The translations under genes were made by a program, and so were the position numbers. From the NCBI GenBank assembly GCA_016705325.1, contig JADIYJ010000012.1, positions 124,001 through 188,000 of the forward strand: a stretch of 64,000 nt of DNA, written 5' to 3'. The stretch comes from Pseudomonadota bacterium. Its GTDB lineage: Bacteria; Pseudomonadota; Gammaproteobacteria; Steroidobacterales; Steroidobacteraceae. Shown here one piece after another: positions 27,724 through 35,133 of the stretch. The stretch's first letter is position 1. Every line of letters starts with the position of its first letter. Under the pieces are notes generated by a model. That model did no database searches. It saw only the letters and a program-made list of their open reading frames with translations, and had not been told where the DNA came from.

Positions 27724-28156
27724 TCGCTTGGCGACCCCGTCGACCGGTGCCGGGCCCGGTCGTGAGCGGAAACGTGATCGGGAAGAAGCTGCGCTGCACG
27801 ATCTCGGCGTCCGACAGCATCGCGGCGTCGTGCGCCGCGACCGCGTGCACGTCGTCGTCCTCGGTGTGGTGCAGCATGCGCCACGCCGTGGCGGCCACCA
27901 GCAACCCGCCGCCAATGCGCACGACGGGCAGCGAAATGCCGAACAGCATCAGCACGTAGGTGCCGATGAGCATCGACCCCACCAGCACGAACCAGGCGTT
28001 GACCGCGACCTGGCGCGCGAGCTTGCCGGCGATGGCACGGTTGGCGCCGACGGTCGCCGCGAACACGGGCGCGCTGCTGAGCGGATTGATGATCGGCAGC
28101 AGAGTCACCGGGACGAGGATCAAGCCCCGCAGGAAGAATTCCAGGACCGAGTCCAC
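27683..28156 (-). pseudogene. marC: Truncated MarC-family membrane protein
   Basis: The reverse frame from GTG at 28156 (MDSVLEFFLRGLILVPVTLL) matches MarC through NPLSSAPVFAATVGANRA and FFPITFPLTTGPGT, about 140 residues. The family then continues for some 60-80 residues with further membrane helices. Here the sequence switches to a basic, non-membrane tail (GRRGRQANVRRVSAVPLARK) that is simply the translation of element D, and stops inside its arm. MarC proteins are inner-membrane proteins of unknown function. The truncated product is probably inactive. Confidence 0.8.
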
Positions 28157-28252
28157 GCGACCTCCGCCAGTGCGATGCAACGACGCACGAGTGTAGACCA
28201 GCCGGCCGGCAATTCAGTGACACAACCACCGAAGCTGGCCCCTTCGTTCCGA

Positions 28253-28954
28253 CTAACCCCTGACCCGCAACCCCTTCTCGAGCACGTTCCGAAGAAACGG
28301 CACCGTCAGCTTGCGCTGCGCCGCGAGCGACGCCTCATCGAGCTGGTCGAGCACCGCGAAGAGCGATTGCATGTCGCGCGGCAGGCGGTGCACCAGGTAC
28401 AGTGCCGCCTCCTCCGACAACTCGAGTCCGCGGCTGACCGCGCGCAGGCGCAATGCCTCGCACCGGCCCGCCTGGTCGAGTTCGGTGAGCTGGTGCACGT
28501 CGGCGGCCAGCAGTCGTGAACGCAGGTCGGGCAGCGTCAGGGGTACGCTCGCGGGAGGAGCATTGCTCGCAACGACGAGCCGGCCCGTACCGTCCTGCAG
28601 CAGCGTGTGCAGACGAAAGATCGCCGCGTTCCACTCCCGATCCGCCGCGACGGCATCCAGCCCGTCGAGGCAGACGAGGCCGAGCGTATCGCACCCTTCG
28701 AGCATTGCGCTGGAAGGCGCCAGCGCCAGATCGATGTAAGCCGCCGCTTCGTCGCGCCCGCCGGCAGCTGCGCACGCAGCCTGCAGCAGATGCGACTTGC
28801 CGGTGCCTGCACGGCCCCACAACCAGACGACGAGCGGTGCCGCCGGACGCGAGCCCTGCAATGCGGCGCACGCCTGCGCATTTTCACCGACGACGAAGCT
28901 CGCGAAGCGAGCGGTCTCGCGCAGACGCATGCGCAGGGGCAACTGCTCCATCAT
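28253..28954 (-). CDS. hda: DnaA regulatory inactivator Hda
   Basis: About 233 residues from the ATG at 28954; a second ATG follows at once and a TTG lies at 28966. It is a DnaA-like AAA+ domain with FASFVVGENAQACAALQG, Walker A WLWGRAGTGKSHLLQAA, sensor region LVVASNAPPASVPLTLPDLR and the lid RALRLRAVSRGLELSEEA-like segment. Hda with the sliding clamp stimulates DnaA-ATP hydrolysis after initiation. It lies downstream of the pgsA-like gene on the same strand. Confidence 0.88.
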   Translation of the reverse strand: MMEQLPLRMRLRETARFASFVVGENAQACAALQGSRPAAPLVVWLWGRAGTGKSHLLQAACAAAGGRDEAAAYIDLALAPSSAMLEGCDTLGLVCLDGLDAVAADREWNAAIFRLHTLLQDGTGRLVVASNAPPASVPLTLPDLRSRLLAADVHQLTELDQAGRCEALRLRAVSRGLELSEEAALYLVHRLPRDMQSLFAVLDQLDEASLAAQRKLTVPFLRNVLEKGLRVRG

Positions 28955-28970
28955 GGCCGGCGACAACCGA

Positions 28971-29540
28971 TCAGTGCCGTTGTGACGAGCGTTCGCGCAC
29001 GACTGCCTGCGCGCGGCGCACGTAGATCAGGGTGTAATCGATGCCGCTCACGCAGGTGGAGAACAGCACGAACGCGCCGAGCGCAAGCAACGCCCATTGC
29101 GGCGGCCACTCGTAAGCGGCGGCGGCGACGACCGCGAGGCAGTAGACGATCTGCGCCAGCGTGTTGATCTTGCTGGCGATGGTCGGGTTGCCGTTGACCG
29201 GGCCGAACAGCAGCTTGTAGGTGATGGCGCCGAAAGTGATCACGAGGTCGCGCAACAGGACGAGTCCCGTCAGCAACCAGGGCACGTCGCCGTTCACGCT
29301 CAGGCAGATGAACACCGTCAGCAGCAGCAGCTTGTCGGCGAGCGGATCGAGAAACTTGCCGAGCTTGCTGGTCCAGCCAAAGCGCTTGGCGAGGAAGCCG
29401 TCGAGTCCGTCCGTCGAGGCGGCCACTGCAAACAGCAGCATCACGTCGGCGTAACGCTCCTGCAGGATCCAGTGCGCGACGGGGTACACCATCAGGATGC
29501 GCAGGACGCATAGCAGGTTAGGCAGGTGTCGCAGGCTCAT
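28971..29540 (-). CDS. CDP-alcohol phosphatidyltransferase (PgsA-like)
   Basis: 189 residues, multi-span. The family motif is DGLDGFLAKRFG followed by SKLGKFLDPLADK, which keeps the D-x2-D-G and D-x3-D residues; the usual A-R is A-K-R. The starting segment MSLRHLPNLLCVLRILMVYP is typical of PgsA-like enzymes. It could be phosphatidylglycerophosphate synthase, or a paralog that acts on another alcohol. Its ATG overlaps the DUF2066 stop, giving the conserved order DUF2066-pgsA-hda. Confidence 0.85.
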   Translation of the reverse strand: MSLRHLPNLLCVLRILMVYPVAHWILQERYADVMLLFAVAASTDGLDGFLAKRFGWTSKLGKFLDPLADKLLLLTVFICLSVNGDVPWLLTGLVLLRDLVITFGAITYKLLFGPVNGNPTIASKINTLAQIVYCLAVVAAAAYEWPPQWALLALGAFVLFSTCVSGIDYTLIYVRRAQAVVRERSSQRH

Positions 29541-30532
29541 GGCTGCCAGACGAAGTCCGGCGCCTCCTGTCTGGCCGCTGGCGGTTCGGTGCGCGGAGCC
29601 GGCGCGAGCCGTCCGTCCAGCGCAAAAATTCGTCGCAGCAGTTCGAGGTCGCCGCGGACGCTCAGGTCGAGCAGCGCGGTGCTGCCGGACAGTTCACGCA
29701 ACGACACGCCCCGTACGAGGCTCAGGCCGTCAAGATACGTGGTCAGGGCGGCATAGGAGCGCACGCCCTCCAACCCGCCGATGCGGACGGGCACCGTGTT
29801 GAGTCCACGAGTGGAGCCTGGCGCGTAACGTGCTGCCAGGGTGTCGGCCGCGAGTCCCAGGCCCGCGGCGGGGCCGCCCTGACCGCGCGCGGACTGCCCG
29901 GCGTGCCCGAAGGTCCAGTCGTACCCCCCCGGCTGTGCCGTCCCCAACAGCACAGCCCCTGCAACGCCTGCGCTGGTCGCGCGGGTTCGCGCCGTGGCCG
30001 CGTCAATCGCCTCGGCGGGCCAGGTCACCGGCACGCCCCGCACCTGCGCGGCCCGTTCGATCTCCAATCTCTCGGGCGGCCGTTCGGCCGCTGTCACCGC
30101 CCGGGAGCCCCCCGCGATCGCGGGGACGAACAGGAGCACGGTGGTCGTGGGCCGCTCGGACGGCCACAACGGCAAGCCGGCCTGCTGCAGCAGTTGCTCC
30201 ATGGCGCGGCCGTCGAAGCCGACCTTCAGCATCCGGTCGGCGGTGGTCGAATACTGCTGGACGTAGCGACCGGGGTCCGCCGCCGCCGCCGCAATGGCCG
30301 CGGCGTCCCCGGCGTCCCGCCGACCCGACGCGCGCACCGCCGCGATCCGGAGAGCCTCGCCGAAAGCTGTGGCCCGGTCGGCTTCTGCCGTGCTCTTCAG
30401 CGGCACCGCGGCCTGGTAAAGCGCTACGTCGCCCAGGGCCAGGGGCGACGCCAGCAACGACAGGCAGAGCAGCCCGCGCGCGAGCTTGCGCGCCGGTCCC
30501 TCGGTGACGACGTTGGTGCGGTGGTCGATCAT
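29537..30532 (-). CDS. DUF2066 domain-containing protein
   Basis: 331 residues from the ATG at 30532; the frame stays open far upstream but only this start gives a signal peptide (KLARGLLCLSLLASPLALGD). Landmarks are LYQAAVPLKSTAEADRATAF, YVQQYSTTADRMLKVGFDGR and TTTVLLFVPAI, typical of DUF2066. The function is unknown. It lies immediately upstream of the pgsA-like gene and divergent from purM, an arrangement kept in many gammaproteobacteria. Confidence 0.82.
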   Translation of the reverse strand: MIDHRTNVVTEGPARKLARGLLCLSLLASPLALGDVALYQAAVPLKSTAEADRATAFGEALRIAAVRASGRRDAGDAAAIAAAAADPGRYVQQYSTTADRMLKVGFDGRAMEQLLQQAGLPLWPSERPTTTVLLFVPAIAGGSRAVTAAERPPERLEIERAAQVRGVPVTWPAEAIDAATARTRATSAGVAGAVLLGTAQPGGYDWTFGHAGQSARGQGGPAAGLGLAADTLAARYAPGSTRGLNTVPVRIGGLEGVRSYAALTTYLDGLSLVRGVSLRELSGSTALLDLSVRGDLELLRRIFALDGRLAPAPRTEPPAARQEAPDFVWQP

Positions 30533-30566
30533 GTGATGGAGGAAGTCGGCGCTGGCGGCCGGTGTG

Positions 30567-30572
30567 TAAAAT
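30567..30572 (+). promoter_or_regulatory. Candidate -10 of purM
   Basis: TAAAAT (five of six matches to consensus) lies 54 nt before the purM ATG in the gap with DUF2066. No convincing -35 is visible. I see no clear PurR-like operator. Confidence 0.3.
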
Positions 30573-30625
30573 ACCACAGCCTCGAGCCAGACCCCGGGGC
30601 GCCACCCTGCGGGAGCACGAGAATA

Positions 30626-31669
30626 ATGGCCGAGAGCCCGACCAGCAGCACCACCTATCGCGACGCCGGCGTCGACATCGAAGCGGGCGACGCGCTCGTG
30701 GACCGGATCAAGCCTGCCGTGAAGCGTTCGATGCGCCGCGAGGTGCTGGGCGGCATCGGCGGGTTCGGCGCGCTGGTCGAAGTTCCGCTGGACCGCTACA
30801 AAAAGCCCGTCATGGTCTCGGGCACCGACGGCGTGGGTACCAAGCTCCGGCTGGCGATCGAGACCGGCCGCCATGACACGATCGGCATCGACCTGGTCGC
30901 GATGTGCGTCAACGACGTCGTGGTGCAGGGCGCGGAACCGCTGTTCTTCCTCGACTACTACGCGACCGGCAAGCTCGACGTAGACACGGCCGAGCGCGTG
31001 ATCAAGGGCATCGTCGAAGGCTGCCTGCTGGCGGGGTGCGCACTGGTGGGTGGTGAAACCGCCGAAATGCCAGGCATGTACGAAGGCGAGGACTACGACC
31101 TCGCGGGCTTCTGCGTCGGTCTCGTCGAAAAGGACCAGATCATCGACGGCACCCGGACGCGTGCGGGTGACGCGATCATCGGCCTCGCCTCCTCGGGCGC
31201 GCACTCGAATGGCTATTCATTGATCCGGCGACTGCTCGCGCTGAGCGGCGCCGGCCCCACGACGCAACTCGACGGCAAGCCGCTGTACGACCTGCTGCTC
31301 GAACCCACGCGCATCTACGTGAAGTCGGTGCTGCGGCTGCTGCAGCAGTCGGTGCCGGTGCACAGCATCGCGCACATCACCGGCGGCGGTCCGACCGGCA
31401 ACATTCCGCGCGTGATGCCGGCGGGGCTCGAGGCGGTGATCGATGCCCGGCTGTGGCCGCGACCCGTCGTCTTCGACTGGCTGCAGCGTGTCGGCAACGT
31501 CGCGCGCGACGAGATGTATCGCACCTTCAATTGCGGGCTCGGCATGACGATCTGCGTGCCCGCGGGCGAAGCCGATCGCGCGCTCGGAATCCTGCGCGCC
31601 TGCGGCGAAACGGCAGCCGTGATCGGCGCTGTCCGTTCCGGCAGCCGCGAGGTCGTCATCGTCGAATGA
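30626..31669 (+). CDS. purM: Phosphoribosylformylglycinamidine cyclo-ligase
   Basis: 347 residues from ATG with GGGAG upstream. It has the PurM hallmark segments TYRDAGVDIEAGDALVDRIK, MVSGTDGVGTKLRLA, DLVAMCVNDVVVQGAEPLFF and GGGPTGNIPRV. It closes the imidazole ring to AIR in purine synthesis. Its stop overlaps the ATG of purN (ATGA), the usual purMN operon. Confidence 0.97.
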   Translation: MAESPTSSTTYRDAGVDIEAGDALVDRIKPAVKRSMRREVLGGIGGFGALVEVPLDRYKKPVMVSGTDGVGTKLRLAIETGRHDTIGIDLVAMCVNDVVVQGAEPLFFLDYYATGKLDVDTAERVIKGIVEGCLLAGCALVGGETAEMPGMYEGEDYDLAGFCVGLVEKDQIIDGTRTRAGDAIIGLASSGAHSNGYSLIRRLLALSGAGPTTQLDGKPLYDLLLEPTRIYVKSVLRLLQQSVPVHSIAHITGGGPTGNIPRVMPAGLEAVIDARLWPRPVVFDWLQRVGNVARDEMYRTFNCGLGMTICVPAGEADRALGILRACGETAAVIGAVRSGSREVVIVE

Positions 31670-32340
31670 CGGCTCCAACGCCGCTGCTACGCGTCGTCGT
31701 GCTGGTGTCGGGGCGCGGCAGCAATCTCAGGGCCATCGCCGCGCGCGCCGCTGCGGGCGAGCTTGCCGTGCGTATCGAGGCCGTCGTCAGCGACCGCGCG
31801 GACGCCGGCGCGCTCGAATGGGCCCGTGCACGGGGCATCCCTACGTCCGTGCTGTCGCCCCGGAACTTCCCCGATCGCGAGGCCTACGGGCGCGCCCTCG
31901 GCGACATCGTGGAATCGCACGCGCCGCAACTGGTGGTGCTCGCCGGTTTCATGCGCATCCTGAGCGACGAGTTCGTGCTGCGTTTCTCGGGCCGCATGCT
32001 CAACATCCACCCTTCCCTGCTGCCGCGGTACGCCGGCCTGCACACGCACCGCCGCGCGCTCGGGGCCGGCGATCGCGAGCACGGAGCCAGCGTCCATTTC
32101 GTCACGCCCGAACTCGACGGCGGCCCGGTGGTCTTACAGGCCAGGGTCCCGATCGTGGCGGGCGACGACGAAGCCTCGCTCGCCGCACGCGTCCTGCGCG
32201 AAGAGCACGTGATCTACCCGCGCTGTATCGGCTGGTTTGCGGCGGGTCGCCTCGCGTTCCGTGATGGGGCGGCCTGGCTCGATGGCAAGCGGCTCGACGC
32301 ACCGGTGGTCTGCGGCTGCGAAACGAAGGAAGGTGCGTGA
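31666..32340 (+). CDS. purN: Phosphoribosylglycinamide formyltransferase
   Basis: 224 residues. It has LVSGRGSNLRAI at the N-terminus, the catalytic set MLNIHPSLLPRYAGLHTHRR (Asn, His) and the Asp in HFVTPELDGGPVV. It transfers formyl from 10-formyl-THF to GAR. It is overlapped at the 5' end with purM and at the 3' end with the DUF3108 gene, so all three are probably cotranscribed. Confidence 0.96.
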   Translation: MTAPTPLLRVVVLVSGRGSNLRAIAARAAAGELAVRIEAVVSDRADAGALEWARARGIPTSVLSPRNFPDREAYGRALGDIVESHAPQLVVLAGFMRILSDEFVLRFSGRMLNIHPSLLPRYAGLHTHRRALGAGDREHGASVHFVTPELDGGPVVLQARVPIVAGDDEASLAARVLREEHVIYPRCIGWFAAGRLAFRDGAAWLDGKRLDAPVVCGCETKEGA

Positions 32341-33092
32341 TGCGGCAGTTGGCGAATTGGTGTGCCCTGGTCACGGCGGTCGCCGGAACCTGGCTGCTCG
32401 CCGCGCCAGGCATCGCCCTGGGCGATCAGGTCGCTGCCGCCGCAGGACTGCAGCCGTATACCGCCCGCTATCAGGTCAGCTACCGTGGCCTGAACGGCGG
32501 CGAGATCGAATCGAGCTTCAAGCGCGGCACGGCGGCCGGCCAGTGGCAGTACGAAACGCGGGTGTTCCCGACCCTGCTCGCGCGTGTCGCAATCAGTTCG
32601 CAGGCGCACGAAAAGAGCGTGATCGAGCTGAGTCCGGCCGGAATTCGCCCGCTGTCGTTCAACTTCGACGACGGTTCGGCCAGCGCCGCCAAGGACGTCA
32701 GGCTGGCCTACGACTGGAACGAGCTGACGGTGACCGGCAGCGTCGAAGGCAAGCCGGTGGCGCTGGCGATCACGCCCGGGACGCACGATACGTCGTCGGT
32801 ACAGGCCGCAATGATTCTCGAACTGCTGGCCGGCCGCAAGCCGCAGAGCTTCAAGATCATCACCGGCGGCAAGCTGCGCGAGTACCGCTACTGGCCGGAG
32901 GGCACGCAGCAGGTCATGACGCCTTACGGCCAGGTCGAAGCCGAGGTCTGGGCAAGCCAGCGCACCGGCTCGAACCGCGTCACGAAGACGTGGCACGCGC
33001 CGTCATTGGGCTACGTGCCGGTGCAGGCGATCCAGTACCGGAAGGGCAACCCCGAAGTGCAGATGAAGCTCGTTCGCCTGCAGCGGCAGTAG
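32340..33092 (+). CDS. DUF3108 domain-containing periplasmic protein
   Basis: 250 residues with a signal peptide (WCALVTAVAGTWLLAAPGIA). The mature part has the beta-rich DUF3108 pattern: YTARYQVSYRGLNGGEIESS, FNFDDGSASAAKDVRLAYDW and HAPSLGYVPVQAIQYRKG. The function is unknown; it is common next to purN. A purine/pyrimidine tract starts at its stop codon. Confidence 0.85.
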   Translation: MRQLANWCALVTAVAGTWLLAAPGIALGDQVAAAAGLQPYTARYQVSYRGLNGGEIESSFKRGTAAGQWQYETRVFPTLLARVAISSQAHEKSVIELSPAGIRPLSFNFDDGSASAAKDVRLAYDWNELTVTGSVEGKPVALAITPGTHDTSSVQAAMILELLAGRKPQSFKIITGGKLREYRYWPEGTQQVMTPYGQVEAEVWASQRTGSNRVTKTWHAPSLGYVPVQAIQYRKGNPEVQMKLVRLQRQ

Positions 33093-33224
33093 AAGGGGGA
33101 GGAAGGCGGAGGGGAAGGGCAGGAAGGGGGAAGGGGAAGGGGGAAGGCGGAAGGAGGAGGCCTTCCGCCCTTCCTCCCTTCCGCCCTTCCTCCCTTCCGC
33201 CCTTCCCCCCTTCCTCCCCTTCCG
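33091..33224. repeat. Mirror purine/pyrimidine tract with tandem octamers
   Basis: 33091-33160 is almost pure purine (G/A) and 33161-33224 almost pure pyrimidine. The pyrimidine half is a tandem array of the octamer CTTCCNCC, seven units at 33162-33217. The two halves are roughly complementary, so the region can fold into a long imperfect hairpin centred near 33157, or form triplex DNA. It separates the convergent DUF3108 and dcd genes. Confidence 0.8.
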
Positions 33225-33231
33225 TCGCAGG

Positions 33232-33798
33232 CTACGCCTTCGGCAACGTCACGCCCCGCTGCCCCTGGTACTTCCCGCCGCGATCCTTGTACGAGGTCTC
33301 GCAGACTTCGTCCGACTCGAAGAACAGCATCTGCGCCACGCCCTCGTTGGCGTAGATCTTCGCGGGCAGCGTCGTCGTGTTCGAGAACTCGAGCGTCACG
33401 TGCCCTTCCCATTCGGGCTCGAGCGGCGTCACGTTGACGATGATCCCGCAGCGCGCATACGTCGACTTGCCGAGGCACACCGTCAGCACGCTGCGCGGGA
33501 TGCGGAAATACTCGACCGTGCGCGCGAGCGCGAACGAGTTCGGCGGGATGATGCAGACCGGGCCGTCGAAATCGACGAACGAGCCATGGTCGAAGTCTTT
33601 CGGGTCCACGATCGTCGAGTTGATGTTGGTGAAGATCTTGAACTCGGCCGCGCAGCGCACGTCGTAGCCGTAGCTCGAGGTACCGTAGGAAACGATGCGC
33701 TGGCCGTCGACGATGCGAACCTGGCCAGGCTCGAAGGGCTCGATCATGCCGTGGCTCGCGGCCATGCGACGGATCCAGCGGTCTGATTTGATGCTCAC
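33232..33798 (-). CDS. dcd: dCTP deaminase
   Basis: 188 residues from GTG at 33798, the exact family length. It has the trimeric dCTP deaminase signature GKSTYARCGIIVNVTPLEPE followed by WEGHVTLEFSNTT with the catalytic Glu, and MLFFESDEVCETSYKDRGGK at the C-terminus. It converts dCTP to dUTP for thymidylate synthesis. It lies 17 nt after mrp on the same strand. Confidence 0.96.
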   Translation of the reverse strand: MSIKSDRWIRRMAASHGMIEPFEPGQVRIVDGQRIVSYGTSSYGYDVRCAAEFKIFTNINSTIVDPKDFDHGSFVDFDGPVCIIPPNSFALARTVEYFRIPRSVLTVCLGKSTYARCGIIVNVTPLEPEWEGHVTLEFSNTTTLPAKIYANEGVAQMLFFESDEVCETSYKDRGGKYQGQRGVTLPKA

Positions 33799-33814
33799 GG
33801 CTTGATGCTCAAGA

Positions 33815-34906
33815 TCAGGTGTCCTCGACGGTGATCCTGGGAAAACCCGCCGCGCCGAGCGCGGCGATGGAAAGCTTTGCCGCCGTGCGGCGAGCCGTGT
33901 CCAGGTAGGCAGTGCCGATGCGTCCGCCCGGATCGGCCACCACCGTGGGGCGGCCGCCGTCCGTCTCTTCGCGGATGCGGATGTCGAGCGGCAGCTGGCC
34001 GAGCAGACTGACGCCATATTGCTCGGCCATGCGCGCACCGCCGCCGCTGCCGAAGATCGGCTCCTCGTGACCGCAGCTGGAACACACGTGGGTGCTCATG
34101 TTCTCGACGATGCCGAGCACCGGCACGTTGACCTTCTGGAACATCCGCAGGCCCTTGCGGGCGTCGAGCAACGCGATGTCCTGCGGCGTAGTCACCACCA
34201 CGGCGCCGCTCACGGGCACGCGCTGCGACAGCGTCAGCTGGATGTCCCCGGTGCCCGGGGGCATGTCGACGATGAGGTAGTCGAGCTCACCCCAGTCGGT
34301 GTCGTTGAGCAACTGCTGCAGGGCCTGCGTGACCATCGGGCCACGCCAGACCATGGGCTGCTCTTCTTCGATCAGGAAGCCGATCGACATGACCTTGATG
34401 CCGTGCGCCTCGAGCGGCCGGAGGCGCTTGCCGTCGTGGCTGACCGGCCTCTCGCCCTGCAGACCCATCATGCGGGGCTGGCTGGGTCCGTAGATGTCGG
34501 CGTCGAGGAGCCCGACCCGGGCCCCATCGAGCGCCAGGGCCAGGGCCAGGTTGACCGCAGTGGTGGACTTGCCGACCCCGCCCTTGCCCGAAGCCACCGC
34601 GATCACGTTGCGGATGCCGGGCAGCGGCTGCAGCTGGCCCTGGGCGACGTGGGTCGCGACCTGCCAGCCCACGGTCACGGTGGCGTCCCCGAGCCCGGGA
34701 GCCTGGCGCAGGAGCGCCTGCAGTTCAGCCGCCAGCGTCCGGGCATACCCCCCCGGCGGAAAGCCCAGCTCGACCTCCACCAGGGGTCGGCCGGCCTCGA
34801 ACCGGACGGACTTCACAGCTTTGGCTGCGCCAAGAGGCATCCCCAGATAGGGTTCGACATAATTCGCGACCAGGAGGCGGGCCTGGGCGAGGCGATCATC
34901 CTGCAT
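33815..34906 (-). CDS. apbC: Iron-sulfur cluster carrier Mrp/ApbC
   Basis: 363 residues from the ATG at 34906 (MQDDRLAQARLLVANYVEPY); a TTG at 34921 would add five. It has an N-terminal MIP18-like domain, deviant Walker A IAVASGKGGVGKSTTAVNLA, LLDADIYGPSQPRMMG and the cluster-binding CxxC in STHVCSSCGHEEPIFG. It is a P-loop scaffold that delivers Fe-S clusters. The classic neighbours metG and dcd are present, but metG is here 5 kb away, behind the kinase-pil block. Confidence 0.95.
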   Translation of the reverse strand: MQDDRLAQARLLVANYVEPYLGMPLGAAKAVKSVRFEAGRPLVEVELGFPPGGYARTLAAELQALLRQAPGLGDATVTVGWQVATHVAQGQLQPLPGIRNVIAVASGKGGVGKSTTAVNLALALALDGARVGLLDADIYGPSQPRMMGLQGERPVSHDGKRLRPLEAHGIKVMSIGFLIEEEQPMVWRGPMVTQALQQLLNDTDWGELDYLIVDMPPGTGDIQLTLSQRVPVSGAVVVTTPQDIALLDARKGLRMFQKVNVPVLGIVENMSTHVCSSCGHEEPIFGSGGGARMAEQYGVSLLGQLPLDIRIREETDGGRPTVVADPGGRIGTAYLDTARRTAAKLSIAALGAAGFPRITVEDT

Positions 34907-35017
34907 TCGGGGATCCGTCAAGGTAATGGGAGCGGCATGCGCCGGCGAACGAGGATTGTAGCGGAATCAGGCAGCGTTCAGCGCCGGGTCGGCAGCCCGC
35001 GGGGCGCCGGGTCCGCG

Positions 35018-35026
35018 TGGCATAAT
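35018..35026 (+). promoter_or_regulatory. Extended -10 upstream of the kinase-pilT-pilU unit
   Basis: TGGCATAAT fits an extended -10 (TG-n-CATAAT) and lies 107 nt before the kinase ATG. The identical nonamer precedes metG at 40142. No -35 is visible, as expected for this promoter type. Confidence 0.4.
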
Positions 35027-35133
35027 GCGCCGACTTTCGCCCCACCGGAGACGACGGCGCGACGTTCAACCGTATCCACCGGAAGGATATCCGTCCCCGC
35101 CCGTGATGAGCAGATGATCCACTGACGTCGCCC

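Noticed and set aside
27293..28156. Intact MarC
   Set aside because: The family continues well past TTGPGT with membrane helices; here the remaining frame is the translation of a repeat.
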